Positions 1 to 14,200 of a DNA stretch of 64,000 nucleotides are shown piece by piece. This DNA is from Cladopsammia gracilis (Eukaryota > Cnidaria > Anthozoa > Scleractinia > Dendrophylliidae), in NCBI GenBank assembly GCA_022457155.1, contig JAJGOT010000053.1, forward strand, positions 701,001 to 765,000, given 5' to 3'. Under the pieces are notes generated by a model. That model worked only from the letters and a program-made list of their open reading frames with translations. It had not been told where the DNA came from and made no database searches. The position numbers and the translations under genes were made by a program. Every line of letters begins with the position of its first letter. Position 1 is the first letter of the stretch.

Positions 1-970
1 GATTCATTAACATAATCTCAGACAAAGGAAAATAAAAATTAACCTAGTTTGAAATAATTTTGACCTAAAATAATTTTAACCTACAACTGAAAAATTCAAC
101 AGTCAGAAAAAGCCCTCAAGCAAAAGAAATCACACAGGGAGAGAAGGGAGCCGATCAGTGTGAATGATGTCGGACCATCTGATAAGGCAAGGGGTTACTG
201 AGCACAACCTGCAAGAGAAAAGCCCTGAATGTGCCCAAAAATATTGAAATAAAAAGTGTGCATGTTAAGATTTTGTCCTCAATGTATTGACTTACATGGA
301 TGTAAGTAGATCATAAGCTCTCTTGCTTCTCGTGAGGAATACATTATTATCACACATAAAATATAAAGAAGTGAGATTGTACCCAGCACAATCTTCACCA
401 ACAACCTGTAAAATAAAAGTTTTGCTCATTATAAAATGTTGATAAATGTATTTCTCAGCTAGTTAGGTTTAACGTTTATAACATAAGTACTTATCAAACA
501 ATGTAGAAAATGTGCATTAAAGAAACCTAGAATCCGTATACAACCTAGAATCATAAAATTATAATACAGTACCAGCCAAAACACAGGGGGAGGGGGAGGT
601 GGGGGGACAGAAAAAAAGAGGGCCAAGAGTCAGGGTACATTTTATTGGCAAGAGGGGGGAGGAACTTATAAGGATGACAAGGAACTTGAACCTCACTATA
701 AATAGGGCCTCTTTTAGCAAATAATACACTCAGTCCCCCAACTATCCATCCAATATCACCTTGAAAAATTATGTCTCCTGTTTCTAGGAATCCACCAAAA
801 TAGCAATCCATATTTCACTAAATAATCCGAAAATACCATGGCAAATTTGCAAGCCTAAAAAAATCAAAGAATCCCTTATTTCTCCCCCCACCACCCTCCT
901 CCCCCTAAAACAAAAAAAAAACCCACAAGTGTTCCCTGGGACAATAACAGGAGGTGATCTTTAGTTTATC
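1..970. other. gene-free left edge
   Basis: I see no convincing exon, RNA gene or complete transposon here. The stretch is AT-rich with short purine and pyrimidine runs near 580-660 and 880-930. It may be intron of the putative minus-strand gene whose first exon lies near 2.1 kb. Confidence 0.4.
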
Positions 971-1370
971 CCCCGGGAGAAGGTACTTAACAAAGTTTTG
1001 TACGGGGATGCTCCGCCCCAAGGTCCAAACCCTTTCCCTTTCATATACTGTTTTGACAGAAAAGGTACCCCTTTCATATACCTTTCATTGAAAATGGTAA
1101 CCCTTTGTTATAGCCTTTACGTGCATCTTTTTAATATAATTTTGAAAGGCCCATTTATAATACTTAAATGGCAGTTTTCGCTACCCTTTTTTATGCTTCA
1201 ACTCGTGTTTTCGCTACCCTTTCCTATTCTTCGTGAAATCCCTACCTTTTCATATACTTCAACTCTTGAAATCCCGACCCTTTCATAAACCTCCAGCCTC
1301 AAAAAGGTACCCCTTTCAGGCGGAGCATCCCCATATAGCCCACTAACCCTACCCCTCCCCCCCCACCACC
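971..1370. repeat. GGGGTAC-type inverted-repeat element, copy 1 of 4
   Basis: Both ends carry the same box in opposite orientation (GGGGATGCTCCGCC near 1004 and GGCGGAGCATCCCC near 1319). The interior is a degenerate series of units of the type AAAGGTATATGAAAGGGGTA. Homopolymer C runs lie at the right edge. Related copies are at about 3600, 25010 and 56398. It looks like a non-autonomous element; no coding capacity. Confidence 0.7.
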
Positions 1371-1448
1371 GCCGGGGTTTATCCAAATAGGATAACTCAT
1401 ATACTAAGAATGCCACATTCAACTTGCACCGCAACACCGATGAGCCAT

Positions 1449-1638
1449 TGTGCAGTTCCAGAAAATATCCATACTCCCCCCACGGAAGGTTTTTTGTTTT
1501 GCACCCCCATCCCCCCAGGAACTTCCATTTTAGCTTCATACTTTGCTTCTAAAATGTTGGCTTTTAAGACCCCCCTCCCCCTAGGAATTTCCACTGACCT
1601 TCCATGTGGTGGGTACGGATTTTTTCTGGAACTACACA
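1449..1638. mobile_element. 190-bp MITE, copy 1 of 3
   Basis: The ends are near-perfect inverted repeats (TGTGCAGTTCCAGAAAA and its complement with a few changes). Closely similar copies lie at 31256-31446 (same orientation) and 40243-40433 (opposite orientation), so the boundaries are set by comparison. No transposase. Confidence 0.75.
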
Positions 1639-1962
1639 TTGAAAGAGAGGTTGCGGGTTAAATTACTCACCCACTAAAACAATCCATCCACCTGGCCTTC
1701 AAATGATTACTTTCCCTACCCCACTTAGTCCCACTGAGTCAAACAAAAGACCATGCACAAGAGATGGAGAAGTAAACTCGTACTGACTTACCATATTAAT
1801 GAAATTATTCCCATCAGCAATGATGATACAAAACCCCTAAGTGACACACACAAAAGAATACAAATCACCTCAAAAAGTTTGTCTTGAAGGCAAAAGAAAA
1901 ATTGTACCTGGGTTGATGGACTTTGACCAGTAAGTTTTTTCACTTGTTACACCTATACATAC

Positions 1963-2140
1963 CTTTCCTGTTTACTTTGTACGCTATCTCTTGGTGCTTT
2001 TTCCTCACTAGGATGATCAGATGATTTCCTTTTAGAAGCAGCAGATAACGATCTTCTCTTTAAGCCTTGATACATATTTACCGCAGCTTCCCAAACGTTT
2101 GAAAACTGTGTCACGAAATCTGTCACGAGTTGAATATAGA
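1963..2140 (-). CDS. putative exon of an unrecognised minus-strand gene
   Basis: Read on the minus strand, an open frame ends at a plausible donor (GTATGT, complement of 1957-1962). The encoded stretch is Ser/Lys/Arg-rich and contains an in-frame Met near 2072 followed by residues such as YQGLKRRSLSAASKRK. It lies only about 150 bp from the GINS1 start codon, so the two genes would be divergent and could share a promoter. I do not recognise the protein and cannot place its start or next exons with confidence; a 13-nt exon near 1908-1920 is only a guess. Confidence 0.3.
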
Positions 2141-2286
2141 CACTTTATGTAAGAGACCACGAAATCAATCCGCAGGGAAACTGGAAACTAACAGAAACAA
2201 TATGGCGGATAGCAGTTGGTACTAGTATTTCTTTCCCTGAAGTTCTTCGTTGAAATCCTGTACATTTGGAAAACACTTTGGGCAGA

Positions 2287-5200
2287 ATGTTTGGCGATAA
2301 AGCGCTTGAGCTCGTCAAGGAGCTTAAAAGATCCATGGATGGCACTTTACCTCCTTATAACGTAAGATATTGTTAACATCTTGTGGAGTAAAATTTGGCG
2401 GGAAAATTGGAAATCAACAACCACCATTCTCGTTTTTGTTAGAAACAAACCATTCCACGTGCTCACGTTTGTCATAAACATTTTGGTAACCATTTTGGGT
2501 GCAAGCGCTGTCCAGAATTGACAAATAATACATCCAGTCGTAATAATTTGTACAAATTTCGTATGTGGAATTCCGCAGTGGGTTGGTTTTATAAGCTTTA
2601 TGACTTGTTCTTTTTTATCCTTTTGTGAAGGAGGATCTAGTAAGGCAGGTCTTGGAGGAGATGAAGATTTTGTTTGAGCAAAACCAAAAGGAAGTGTAAG
2701 TCGAATAACTGTCTTTTGAAATAAGCTTGCTGATAGCAAGTGGAAGCCATAGCCCTATTATTTTTATTTGCATGTTTGTAGCACACCAATAGACCTCCAG
2801 AGTGGGTAAGGTCACAAGCGCCCCGGGGGGAATCCCATACAAAATTATATATTGGTGCCCCCCCCCTGGGGTCACAAGTTCAGACCTTCCAACATCTAAA
2901 ACCCTTAATTCTTGAGTTCTCCAAAATTAACACCCAAAAATCTTGAGATTTGGGTTCCAAATAGTGAGATTTACAAAAATGTTTTAAAACAAAGGAATTT
3001 CAACATTAGCAATACCTAGCAGTGTTCAAATTGCCATAATTAGTACTCTTTTAGCCTTAATTAACACAAATTAGACAAACAAATACCTTAATTATATGGT
3101 GCTCACATAGACATTCTTGGGAAAGCTATTCTAAAGGCTTCCTTATGCATTTTGCGACTAGCGGGAGTCGTGTCTGGCCTGTCACCTTTACAATACTGTA
3201 TCTGATTGAGGTTGTAATTCATTGTGGAAAACCGTGAGATTTCAAGGTTAAATCGTGAGACCGTGAAATGACTCCTGAAATCATGAGTCTCATGACCAAA
3301 TCATGAGAGTTAGAAGGTCTGCAAGTTCAAGTTGAGTCCTGGACCAACAAGGTACTACCTGTTTCTTTTCTCTGTTTAGGGCATTGACTGTTGAAGGAGA
3401 AACTGGTTTGTTCTCTGGAGTGCATTTAAGGCATGCCAGCTTAGAGAGAAACAAGAGATGTCTACTCTCCTATATGTGAGTTCAGAAAAAAAAAAAACTA
3501 CAATGATTCATATTCAGGGTTGGAAATCACTCAGCAATGCAAGTATGATTCCTTTCTGGCGAGTTCAAATCATACATCATTCACCTAGTTGGCGATCCCG
3601 GGGGGGGGGGGGGGGGGTATTTGACCAATATTTGGGTATAGGGGTGCTCCCGGGGGGGTACTCCCTATAATGGGCTATACGGGGATGCTCCGCCCGAAAG
3701 GGGTACCTTTTTTAGGCTGGAGGTATACGAAGGGGTCGGGATTTTACGAGTTGAAGTATATGAAAGGGTAGGGATTTCACGAAGAATAGGAAAGGGTAGC
3801 GAAAACACGCCGTTGAAGCATAAAAAAGGTAGGGAAAACTGCCATTTAAGTATTATAAAAAGGGCCTTTCAAAATATATCAAACAGACGCACGTAAAGGC
3901 TACAAAACTGTATATGAAAGGGGTACCATTTTCAATGAAAGGTATGTGAAATTGGTGCCATTTTCAATGAAAGGTATATGAAAGGGGTACCTTTTCTGTC
4001 AAAAACGGTATATGAAAGGGTAAGGGTTTGGACCTCGGGCGGAGCATCCCCGTACAAAACCTTGTTGAGTACCCCCCCCCCCCGGGGGGGGTGCTGCTAC
4101 CCTGTGTAGGACAGGAACCATCTAACTGGAACCATAGCCTGTTTAGGACGACTCACATTAAATTATATACCCTGTTCAGGACAAAAAGGCCAAAAACCAT
4201 ACCCTGTCCAGTGGCACGTCCCCTGTATAGGTCATATAAGGTAGAACCACCCCCCACGGGTTGGCGAGTAGGATCTTCACTTTCAAGTTAAATAATTACT
4301 CTTTTGGGTGAGTGGAAACTAATCTGGGCAAGTGTATTATGTAAGTCAAACTGGTGAGTAGTTAGGAAAATACATTCTCTAGAGCACCTCCCAAGGTACT
4401 ATTTCCACATATTTTTATAATAATTCCCGATATCCATTTTTTTAAAAATCCCCAAAGTACATTTTTCTATCATTTTCTTGCGAATCCCTGTCATAGCTTT
4501 TTGATTTTAAAGGGAAATCAAGACCTAATAAATTACTGTAATTTTTTGTATTATTGGAATATTTCTTCTGGAAAAAAAAGTTTTTTTAAAGGGAAATAAT
4601 TAAAATTTATACGGTAACTCTTGTTTATATCGTTGTTTTTCTATTTATTTAAGAGAATCAAAAAAAAGTCTAATAAAAATATTCTTAAATAAACGGCTTT
4701 ACTTAATACTTAAAATTTATTTCCGTATAAAATATAATTAATATCCTTATTGTGTTTAGTCTATAAATCAAACGGGAATAAAGGTTTTTTAAATTGAAAA
4801 AATAAAAGAAAATGAAGAAATTGAAAAAAATTCAATAACTTAAAAAAAATTACAGAAAATATAATAAATTCTTGAATTGCTTTAAATTTCAAAAAGGTAT
4901 GAGCTCGCTCGCCCTTCGGGCTCGCTCGCGGGATTCGCAAGAAAATGATAGAAAAATGTACTTTGGGGATTTTTAAAAAAATGGATATCGGGAATTATTA
5001 TAAAAATATGTGGAAATAGTACCTTGGGAGGTGCTCTAGAGAATGTATTTTCCTAACTACTAAATGGGGCTTTTGGATATTAGGTTTTTAGGTGATTTAA
5101 GTTGAAGGTAGAAAATAAAAAAAACAATTTTTAAAATAATAAAGGTTTAAAGAAATGAAATATTAATATGTATAAGATTATGAACGCAAAGCCAAACACA

Positions 5201-8200
5201 AACCAAATCATAAAGAAAAACCAGAATCCTAAAAAAATGGATTCAAGAGATATTCTACAAGAAAGATTTCATGCTATTGACTTCTTGTTTGTAGAAGTTT
5301 TGGAAAAATTAAAAAAATCTCTAAATTTAGAAAATAAAAAAGAAAGGAAAACAGCAAAAAAAGAATTGAAAGAAATTATTATAAATATAAATTATAAATT
5401 GGATCATATTCCAGTTTTGAATTTATATTATAATATGCCTGAAGATATGGAAGATTATGTAACTTTTGTATTATTTCATCATTCAGGTGAATTATTCAAA
5501 TATTTTATAAATATTGGAGAAGGAACTATGACACTTTTTGAAAATTCAAATGGATATCCAACTTGTAATGAGAAAAAAATTGTTAAGAAATTATTAAATA
5601 AATTTCATAAAAAGATTGTGATAAAAAGTGAAGATCAAGATGAAAATAGAGACCACGATGAAGATTATGGAAATTATTATCTTGATACAGAAGAAGTATT
5701 TGATTATATTTATGGATAAATTTTAGCCCCAAAATGGGGCTTTTTTTTATGCTGAAATTTATAACTTTTGCGGAAAAAAAAAAATAAATAAAGTTAAAAA
5801 AATATTTATATATAATAAAAAAGGATGTCTTCATCTGATTTAAATAACTTATCATATGATGAACTTATGAAAATAGCAAAAAAGGAAACTAAAGAAAATA
5901 GAAAAATTAAAGAAGAACGAAAGAAACAAAAATTGATTGAATATATTAAAAATAAAAAAGAAGAAAATGATAAATTAAAAAAGAAACCAATAAAACTTAA
6001 ACCTAAATCAAAACCTAAATCAAAACCTAAACCAAAGAAAATTAAAACATTTGATGATTATTTTCTTGAATGTATAAAAAATAAAAAGATTCCAAAAGAT
6101 ACTCCAAAATATTTAAAGAAAGCACTTGAAAGAGCAATGAAAGAATACCACGTTGGAATTAAATTTGAAAAATCTGCTCTTGATAATTTTGCTGAAAAAT
6201 ATGTAATTGAAGGAAAACCAAAAATCTTTCCTAAAGATTATTTTAAAGAAAAAGCTTCACAATTAAAAGATTTTCTTAGAAATCATAGAAATATTAAAGT
6301 TAGATTTATATTAGTTTGTTTAATGGAAAGAATGGAGCATGAAGATAAAATTAAAGATAAAGCTTATTTTCATTCTGAAACACATATTAATCTTGAAGGT
6401 ATAGATGCTAAAGAGATTTTAACTAAAATAATTCTAGAAATTCTTAGTAAAATTTTAATTTATCAAAGAAATGGTTCAGGTTGGTATTTTAAAGAGATTT
6501 TATCATTAGAAATTCATACTATAAAATATAAACCTTTGAAAGGATCTTCATATATTAAACTTCCTGATTTTATTTCAAGTAAGAAAGCTATAATAAATTT
6601 AGAAAATAAAAAAGATGATAAATGTTTCATGTGGTGTATTTTAAGATACTTACATCCACATAAGAAAGATCCTCAAAGAATTTCAAATTTAAAACAATAT
6701 GAAAATGATCTTAATTTTAAAGGTATTAATTTTCCAGTAAAATTAACAGATATAAAAAAGTTTGAAAATCAAAATAATAATATTCCAGGAATTAATGTTT
6801 TTTCAATTAATGAATATAATAAATTTTATCCTTTAAGAATTAATGACAAAGATTGTAATAATACAATAGATTTATTTCTTTATGAAGACACCGGAAAAAC
6901 ACATTATACACTTATCAAAAATTTTTCAAGATTAATCAATACACAAATAAGTAAAGATACAAGAAAAAAATATTTTTGTAAAAAATGTTTATCTCATTTT
7001 ACAAAAGAGGATCTCCTAAAGAAACACATTATATTTTGTTCTAATAATGAGACAGCTGCAGTAAAAATGCCTCCTAAAAACTCATTTTTATTTTTTAAAA
7101 ATTATAATAAAAAATTACCTTTACCTTTTGTTATTTATGCTGATTTTGAATGTTTTACAAAACCAATGAATAATTGTGAACCGGATCCAAATTATTCTTA
7201 TTCAATGGAATATCAAAAACATGAACCTTGTGGATTTTGTATTTATATTAAATCTTTTGATTTTGATGATAGAGTTGATAGAATATTTAAAATTAATCCA
7301 ATTATTTATACAAAGAAAAAAGAAGATGAAAATATTGCATTAGTTTTTGTAAAAGAATTAAAAAAAATTGTAAAACAAATTAATTTTAGTTTTTATAATT
7401 TCCCACAAATGATGATATTTACAGACTCTGATAAAATAGAGTTTAATAAATCAACAAATTGTCATATTTGTGAAAAACCTTTTATTGAAGGAGACTTTAA
7501 GAATAAAAAAGTTAGAGATCATTGTCATTTTACTGGTAAGTTTAGAGGAGCTGCTCATAATAATTGTAATATTTTTTGTAAAAAACCTAGAGTACTTCCT
7601 GTAATATTTCATAATCTTCAAGGTTATGATTCACATCTTTTTATTAAAGAATTAGCAAAAATGAAAGGAGATTTAACTTTTATTCCTAAAACAGAAGAGA
7701 AATATATATCATTTTCTAAGAAAATTAAAGTAGCTGAATTTATGAGAGAAGATGAAAAAATTACAATTAATTTTGAATTACGTTTTATTGATTCATTTAA
7801 ATTTTTATTAACTTCCCTTTCAGGTCTTGTAAATAATTTGCAACCTGATGATTTTTATTCTATAAAAAGTTATTATGATAAAAATATAGAATTATTAACA
7901 AGAAAAGGAGTATATCCTTATGATTATGTAAATTCTTTAGAAAAATTCAAAGAAACACAATTACCACCAAAAGAAGAATTTTATTCAAAATTAAATGATG
8001 AAGACATAACTGATGAAGACTACACCCATGCACAAAAGGTTCGGTCACAATTTAATTGTAAAACTATTAAAGATTACCATGATTTATATCTTAAAACAGA
8101 TGTATTACTTTTAGCTGATGTGTTTGAAAACTTTCGTAAAACTTGTTTGAAGTATTATAATTTAGATCCAGCTCATTATTATACATCTCCTGGATTAGCT

Positions 8201-11200
8201 TGGGATGCATGTCTTAAAGAAACAGAACAAAGACTTGAATTATTACATGATTATGATATGTTAATGATGTTTGATCAAGGAATTAGAGGTGGTATAACTC
8301 ATATATCAAAAAGATATTCAGAAGCAAACAATAAATATATGAAAAATTATAATCCAAATGAAGAATCAAAATTTATTACATATCTTGATGCTAATAATCT
8401 TTATGGTTGGTCAATGATACAAAAACTTCCAACTCATGGTTTTAAATGGATGAAAAATCTTACAAAAGAAAATGTAATAAAAATATTAGAAAAGAAAATT
8501 ACAAATATTGGTTATATTTTTGAAGTGGATCTTAAATATCCAAAAAAACTATGGAAAGAACATAATGATTATCCACTTGCTACAGAAAGATTAAAGTTTG
8601 GAACAGTAGAGAAACTTGTTGGATCTTTTTACCGTAAAAAGAATTATATAATACATTATAGAAATCTTAGACAATGTTTAGAATTAGGACTTGAACTTGA
8701 AAAAGTACACAGAGGAATATCATTTTATCAATCTGAATGGATGAAACCTTATATTGAAAAAAATACAGAATTAAGAAAACAATCTAAAAACTCTTTTGAA
8801 AAAGATTTTTTTAAATTAATGAATAATTCTGTATTTGGTAAAACAATTGAAAATATAAGAAAAAGACAAAATATACAATTAGTAAATAATAAGAAAAAGG
8901 CTATTAATTTGTCATCAAAACCTAATTTTGATCGATTAACAATATTTGATCAAAAATTAATTGCAGTTCATTTGAAAAAGACAGAAATATATTTTAATAA
9001 ACCTATTTATGTGGGACAAGCTGTTCTTGATTTGTCAAAATTTCATATGTATGATTTTCATTATAATTATATTAGAGAGAAGTATTCCAATAAAGCTGAA
9101 TTATTATTCACAGATACAGATTCATTAATGTATGAAATTCATACAGATGATTTTTATTATGATATAAGAAAAGACATCAAAAAAAAGTTTGATACAAGTG
9201 ATTATCCAGAAAATCATGAATCTGGAATTAAAACTGGAATTAATAAGAAAGTAATAGGAATGTTTAAAGATGAAGCTTGTGGAAAACAAATTACACATTT
9301 TGTTGGTCTAAGACCTAAGCTTTATTCTTTTAAAGTTGAAGACATTGAAGTAAAGAAATGTAAAGGAATTAAGAAGAATGTTATTAAAAAGGAAATAACA
9401 TTTGAAGATTTCAAGAAATGTTTATTCTCAGAAAAAGAAGAAATGAGAACAATGAATATAATCAGAAGTAAAGAACATAAAATTTACTCGATGAAAATGA
9501 ATAAAGTAGCATTATCTGCAAATGACGATAAAAGACTGATTTGTAAAAATAAAATTAATACTTTAGCTTTGAGAAAATAAAAAAAATAATAATATAAAAT
9601 AAAATGATTAATTTCACAAAAAAAGATATTTTATTAATATATTTAAGAAGACTTTTTTTAATAGAAGATTTTGATGAAGAAATTAGATATAAAAGGTATA
9701 AGAGAGAAAGATTTTATAAAAGAGAAAATTTAAAAAATTTAAAAAAAAATAAAAGATTATAATGTATACAGAAGAAGAGATTAAATTATATTCTTCCATA
9801 TTAAAATCTTATGAAAAAAGTAAAATTAAAAAAAAGAAAAAAAGAAATATTCCAATATATGAAAAATGCAAACATGAGAATAAAGAAATTATTGATTATG
9901 CTGAAGTTTGTTGTGATTGTGGTCTTCAAATTCAAAGAATATTAAATTATGATGTTAATATATCTGATTGGGAAAGATGTTGTTATAGAAAAAAATCAGT
10001 ATACCAAAGAAAGTATTTTTTTAAGAAAAAGATCAATGAAATACAAAAAACTTTTGATATAAAAAATGATGATATTTCTAAGATTAATGAAATACTTTAT
10101 AAAATTGATAATGCAAATTTAATTAAGAAAGTAAATACACAATTTGGAAGAAAGAGAATCATTAATATCACTTTTATTATAAAAAAGATTTTAATTATTC
10201 TTGGTTATAGTAATGTTGATGAATTATTACCACTAAAACTTTCAGAAGAAACAAAAGCTTTTTATGAAGAATGGTGGGAATTAGTTAAAAAAGAAATTAT
10301 AATATCATAATTTTAATTGAGTTTTGAAATTAAGTTGTAGCGGAAAAAAATAATAATTTAAAAAAAAATATATTTATATAAAATAAAAATGAATTCTTCA
10401 CAAAGCAAATCTATTAATACGCAATACAAAGCAATTCCTATCACTCTTTTTGGTGTAACATATTTTGATAAAATATTATATGGTAAAATGTTTATGATTG
10501 ATCTTCATTTTCACAATATATATATTAATTATCGAAGATTTTATGAGTTAAGAAAGAGAGAAATTGAAGATAAAATTATATCAGATAATAGTTTAAAAAT
10601 AAAAGATATATTAAGATATTTTAAAAAAAGTCAAAAAAATAATGAAATAGACAAACAAAAAAGAAAATATTTGAATAGAATAAGAAAAGAAATAAAATAT
10701 ATTAGAAAATATTTAATGAAAGAAGAATATAAAGAAAAAGTTTTATATTGTATTGAAGATGAAAATAATATAAAATTCAGAATTTTAAATTATGAAAAGT
10801 TAATAGATTTTACACATTCTAATTATTTAAGTTTTAGCATAATTAAAAGTATTATGTTAAGACAAAAAAAATATAGAAAATCATTATATCGTAAAGATAT
10901 TTTTAAATGTCAGGGAAAACTTTCATTGAGAAAAGATAATAAAGAAATAATTAAAGAAATAAGAAAAATTGTTAAAGATTTTGAAAGTTATTTTAAAGAA
11001 AAAGATGTTATTATTCATTGGCAAACCGATTCTGATTCTGATTCTGATTCTGATAGAGTTAGTGTTAGTGATAGTCAAGTTAATTATATTTATTAATAAT
11101 TATATCCCTTTTTTAGGGATTTTTTTTATGCTGAAATTTATAATTTTAAAAAAAAAAATTTAAAAATATATTTATATATAATAAAATGCAACTTACATCT

Positions 11201-14200
11201 CCCGAAAACATTTCTAAAGAAAATCTAATTTTTAACGAAGCTAAACAATATAAAGTCAAGAATTCTAAGATGAAATATCATCGTATTAAAATCGAAACAA
11301 CTTATCCTAATGGTAAGCAAGGTCCTCTTATAATTGAAACACCTTTACTTTTTAGTTTTGGTGTATCTGAAAGAAAGAATCAAGAATCTCAAGAATTAGT
11401 TGGATATACAATTCCTGTTTGTTTATGGGAAAAAGAAAAAGAACCAACTAAAGAAGAAAAAAAGTTTTTTAAAACATTAGAAAATATTCAACAACTTTGT
11501 TATAATCATCTTGAAGATACGATTGGTGTTGAAGAATCTCAAAATTTATCGCAAATATTATATTATAAAAAGAAAGAAATTACTGATAAAAAAGGAAGAC
11601 CTAAAACAGTAAATGATGATAGTGTTTCACCAGTTTTATATGCAAAACTTATATATTCAGAAAAATCTAATAAAATTCTATCTTTATTCAAAACAAAAGG
11701 AAATAAAAATGTTGATCCATTTGAATATCTTAATCAATATTGTAAAGTGAAATTAGCTTTGATAATTGAGAGTATTTATATTTCCAAATTAGTAAAATCT
11801 ATTCAAGTTAAAGTTCATGAAGTTTATGTTAGACCATTGAAACCAAGAGAATCATTATTAATGATTAAAGAAGAAAGTGATGACGAAGTCGATGAAGAAA
11901 ATGAAGAAGGTGATTCACAGGATTTGTTTTAAACTGAAATAAAGTATTTTGCCCTTTTAAGGGCTTTTTTTTATGTCGCTTGAAACAATTTTTAATACTA
12001 CAATAGTATTAAAAATCTTTTAAATCACTCAAAGGAATCCACGAATTAAACTTGTCAGGATATCCACTCCATTTAACTAAAGCTAACTTTTTCTTGGTGT
12101 CTCGTTTCAATACTTTCTCAATTCTATATATTTCTTGTTTTGCTTTTTGTAATTCTTTTTCATAAAAAGATCCTTTTACTTCTTCACCCATTAAATCAAC
12201 AATTTTATAGGTGATAGGTTTTGTATTTAATATTTCATTAACCACAAATATTTCCTCTGTCCAGTTTGGAGTATATCCTTTATCAAATACAGGTCTCTTA
12301 TATTTTGATATACGAACGAAATCTCCAACCTTAAATTTTATTTTTCCAGGTTTCAAATAAATTAAATCTGAATATAAATTAGCATAAACTTTTTCTTCGT
12401 TTTCTTTTTTACTAGCTTGAATTGGAGTCATTTTAATACTAGAATGTCTTGTTTTATTATAATCATTAACTAATTTATCAAGGATGTTCCAATAAACAGT
12501 ATTGTTATTTACACTAAACATCTTAAACATTCTGGTTTTCATTGTTTTATTCCATCTCTCAACAATGCTTGATTTCTCTTCATTCTCTGTATGATATAAT
12601 TTGATTTTATTCTTTTCAAGGACCTTCTTAAAATGTTTACTGATAAATTCAGAACCTTTATCTGTCCAAAGCATTTTTGGTTTACGTTTACTTTTTTTAA
12701 ATATATCATCAAATGCTTTACTAACACTTTCAGTCTTTTTGTTTTTCAATGGTTCAATCCATCCATATTTACTAAAAATATCTATTACCATCAGTAAATA
12801 ATTTATTCCTTTATTCCATTTACTAAACTTTTGCATTTCAACCAAATCTGCAGCCCAGATTTCATCAATCCCATTTGATATTACAGTTCTCTTTGAAAAG
12901 TTTCTAGTGATTGGTTTATGTAATTCATCGGCTAATTGTTGAGTCCAATCACTATTATTACTCAACGCCGCTTTACGTTTTTTGTCTTCTTTGGTAAACC
13001 CAAACCAAGTTTCTGTTTAGTATTTATAATAAATCTCGCTGTTTGCCCCCATTTCGGTATTTCACCGTATGGAATCAGATCTAAAGATTTAACCATTTGT
13101 CTATCACATTCATTCTTATTTTTTCCCATATCATAACATATATCATGATAAGCAGCAATTTCATCTACTTTATTATATGGTTTAACCATCCATTCTAATA
13201 CTTCACCTGTTTCAGGATCATATCTTAATTGTTCATTCAAAGGGTTATACGGACCCATGTACTTATATTCTCCAGGAGTCCAACCACCTTTTGGTTTTGG
13301 CAATTTTCCAATGAGTTTATGAATATCTACACTACCTCCTTGGTCTAGATCTTTTCTATTTGTTTTATATTTTAATTTTGGTCTTATTTTTGTTGATATT
13401 TCATCCAATGCTTTACTACCAACATCTTGAATCATTGGAGTTAATTTATTTAATCCATAATTAATTGCTTTTTTCTGTAAGTTTTTATTTCTCATAGCTT
13501 CAGATATACCATATCGTCCCATTTCTACTGTTTTTTTACCTAACCAAGGTAAAGCATGAGTTAAACCTGTTAATGCTAATTCACCCAAGCCTTCTCCTTC
13601 TTGTGCTTGTGAAGAAGAAGGCTGAATTAGTTTCCCTGTTTCTTAACAAATCGTGTTTTTTTTATTCCGCAAGAAGCACAAGTACACCAATACATTTTTC
13701 TTCCATTTTTAGCAGTTTGATAACCTTCTGGTTTCACACATTCTGTTTGTTTTTTTTCTTTCACACAATAAGATTTCATTTTATTATATATTTAGATAAA
13801 AAAAATTTAACTTTTACACTTTTTATATAATTCATTAAATAAAAAAGAATGACGAATTATTTTCCATACAAATTAAAATTATCTGAATCTCAATTAAAAA
13901 AATTAGCAAAAGCTTATAAGGATAGATCAGAGATTACTTTAAGAATTACTAAAAATAATTTAGTTGGATCAGATGAATTAATGTTGACAAAAACACAAAT
14001 TAATAAACTTAATAAAGCTAAAACTAATGGAGTTGGTTCTGATATTAAAATAACAAAAACACAAATTAGAAAAGTAGTAAAAGAAGGTGGAAGTTTGTTT
14101 GGATCTCTTATTTCAATAGGTTCAAAATTTCTTCCAATGGCTACAAAAGTTGCTAGTAAAGCAGCTCCAGCACTTGCACAGGGTGCTTTAACAGCTTTAG

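Noticed and set aside
10969..11163. 64-residue Leu/Ile-rich frame overlapping the 235-aa gene
   Set aside because: It is a shifted reading of the same AT-rich DNA and its SD-repeat; no independent support.
5725..11972. Bacterial contamination, suggested by intrinsic-terminator-like hairpins
   Set aside because: The flanks are continuous with a eukaryotic gene, the TIRs and target duplication are complete, and the gene set is Polinton.
13588..13630. TTG at 13588 as the start of the PLA2 protein
   Set aside because: Eukaryotic TTG starts are rare, the frame stays open upstream to the slippery site, and a strong frameshift signal explains entry better.
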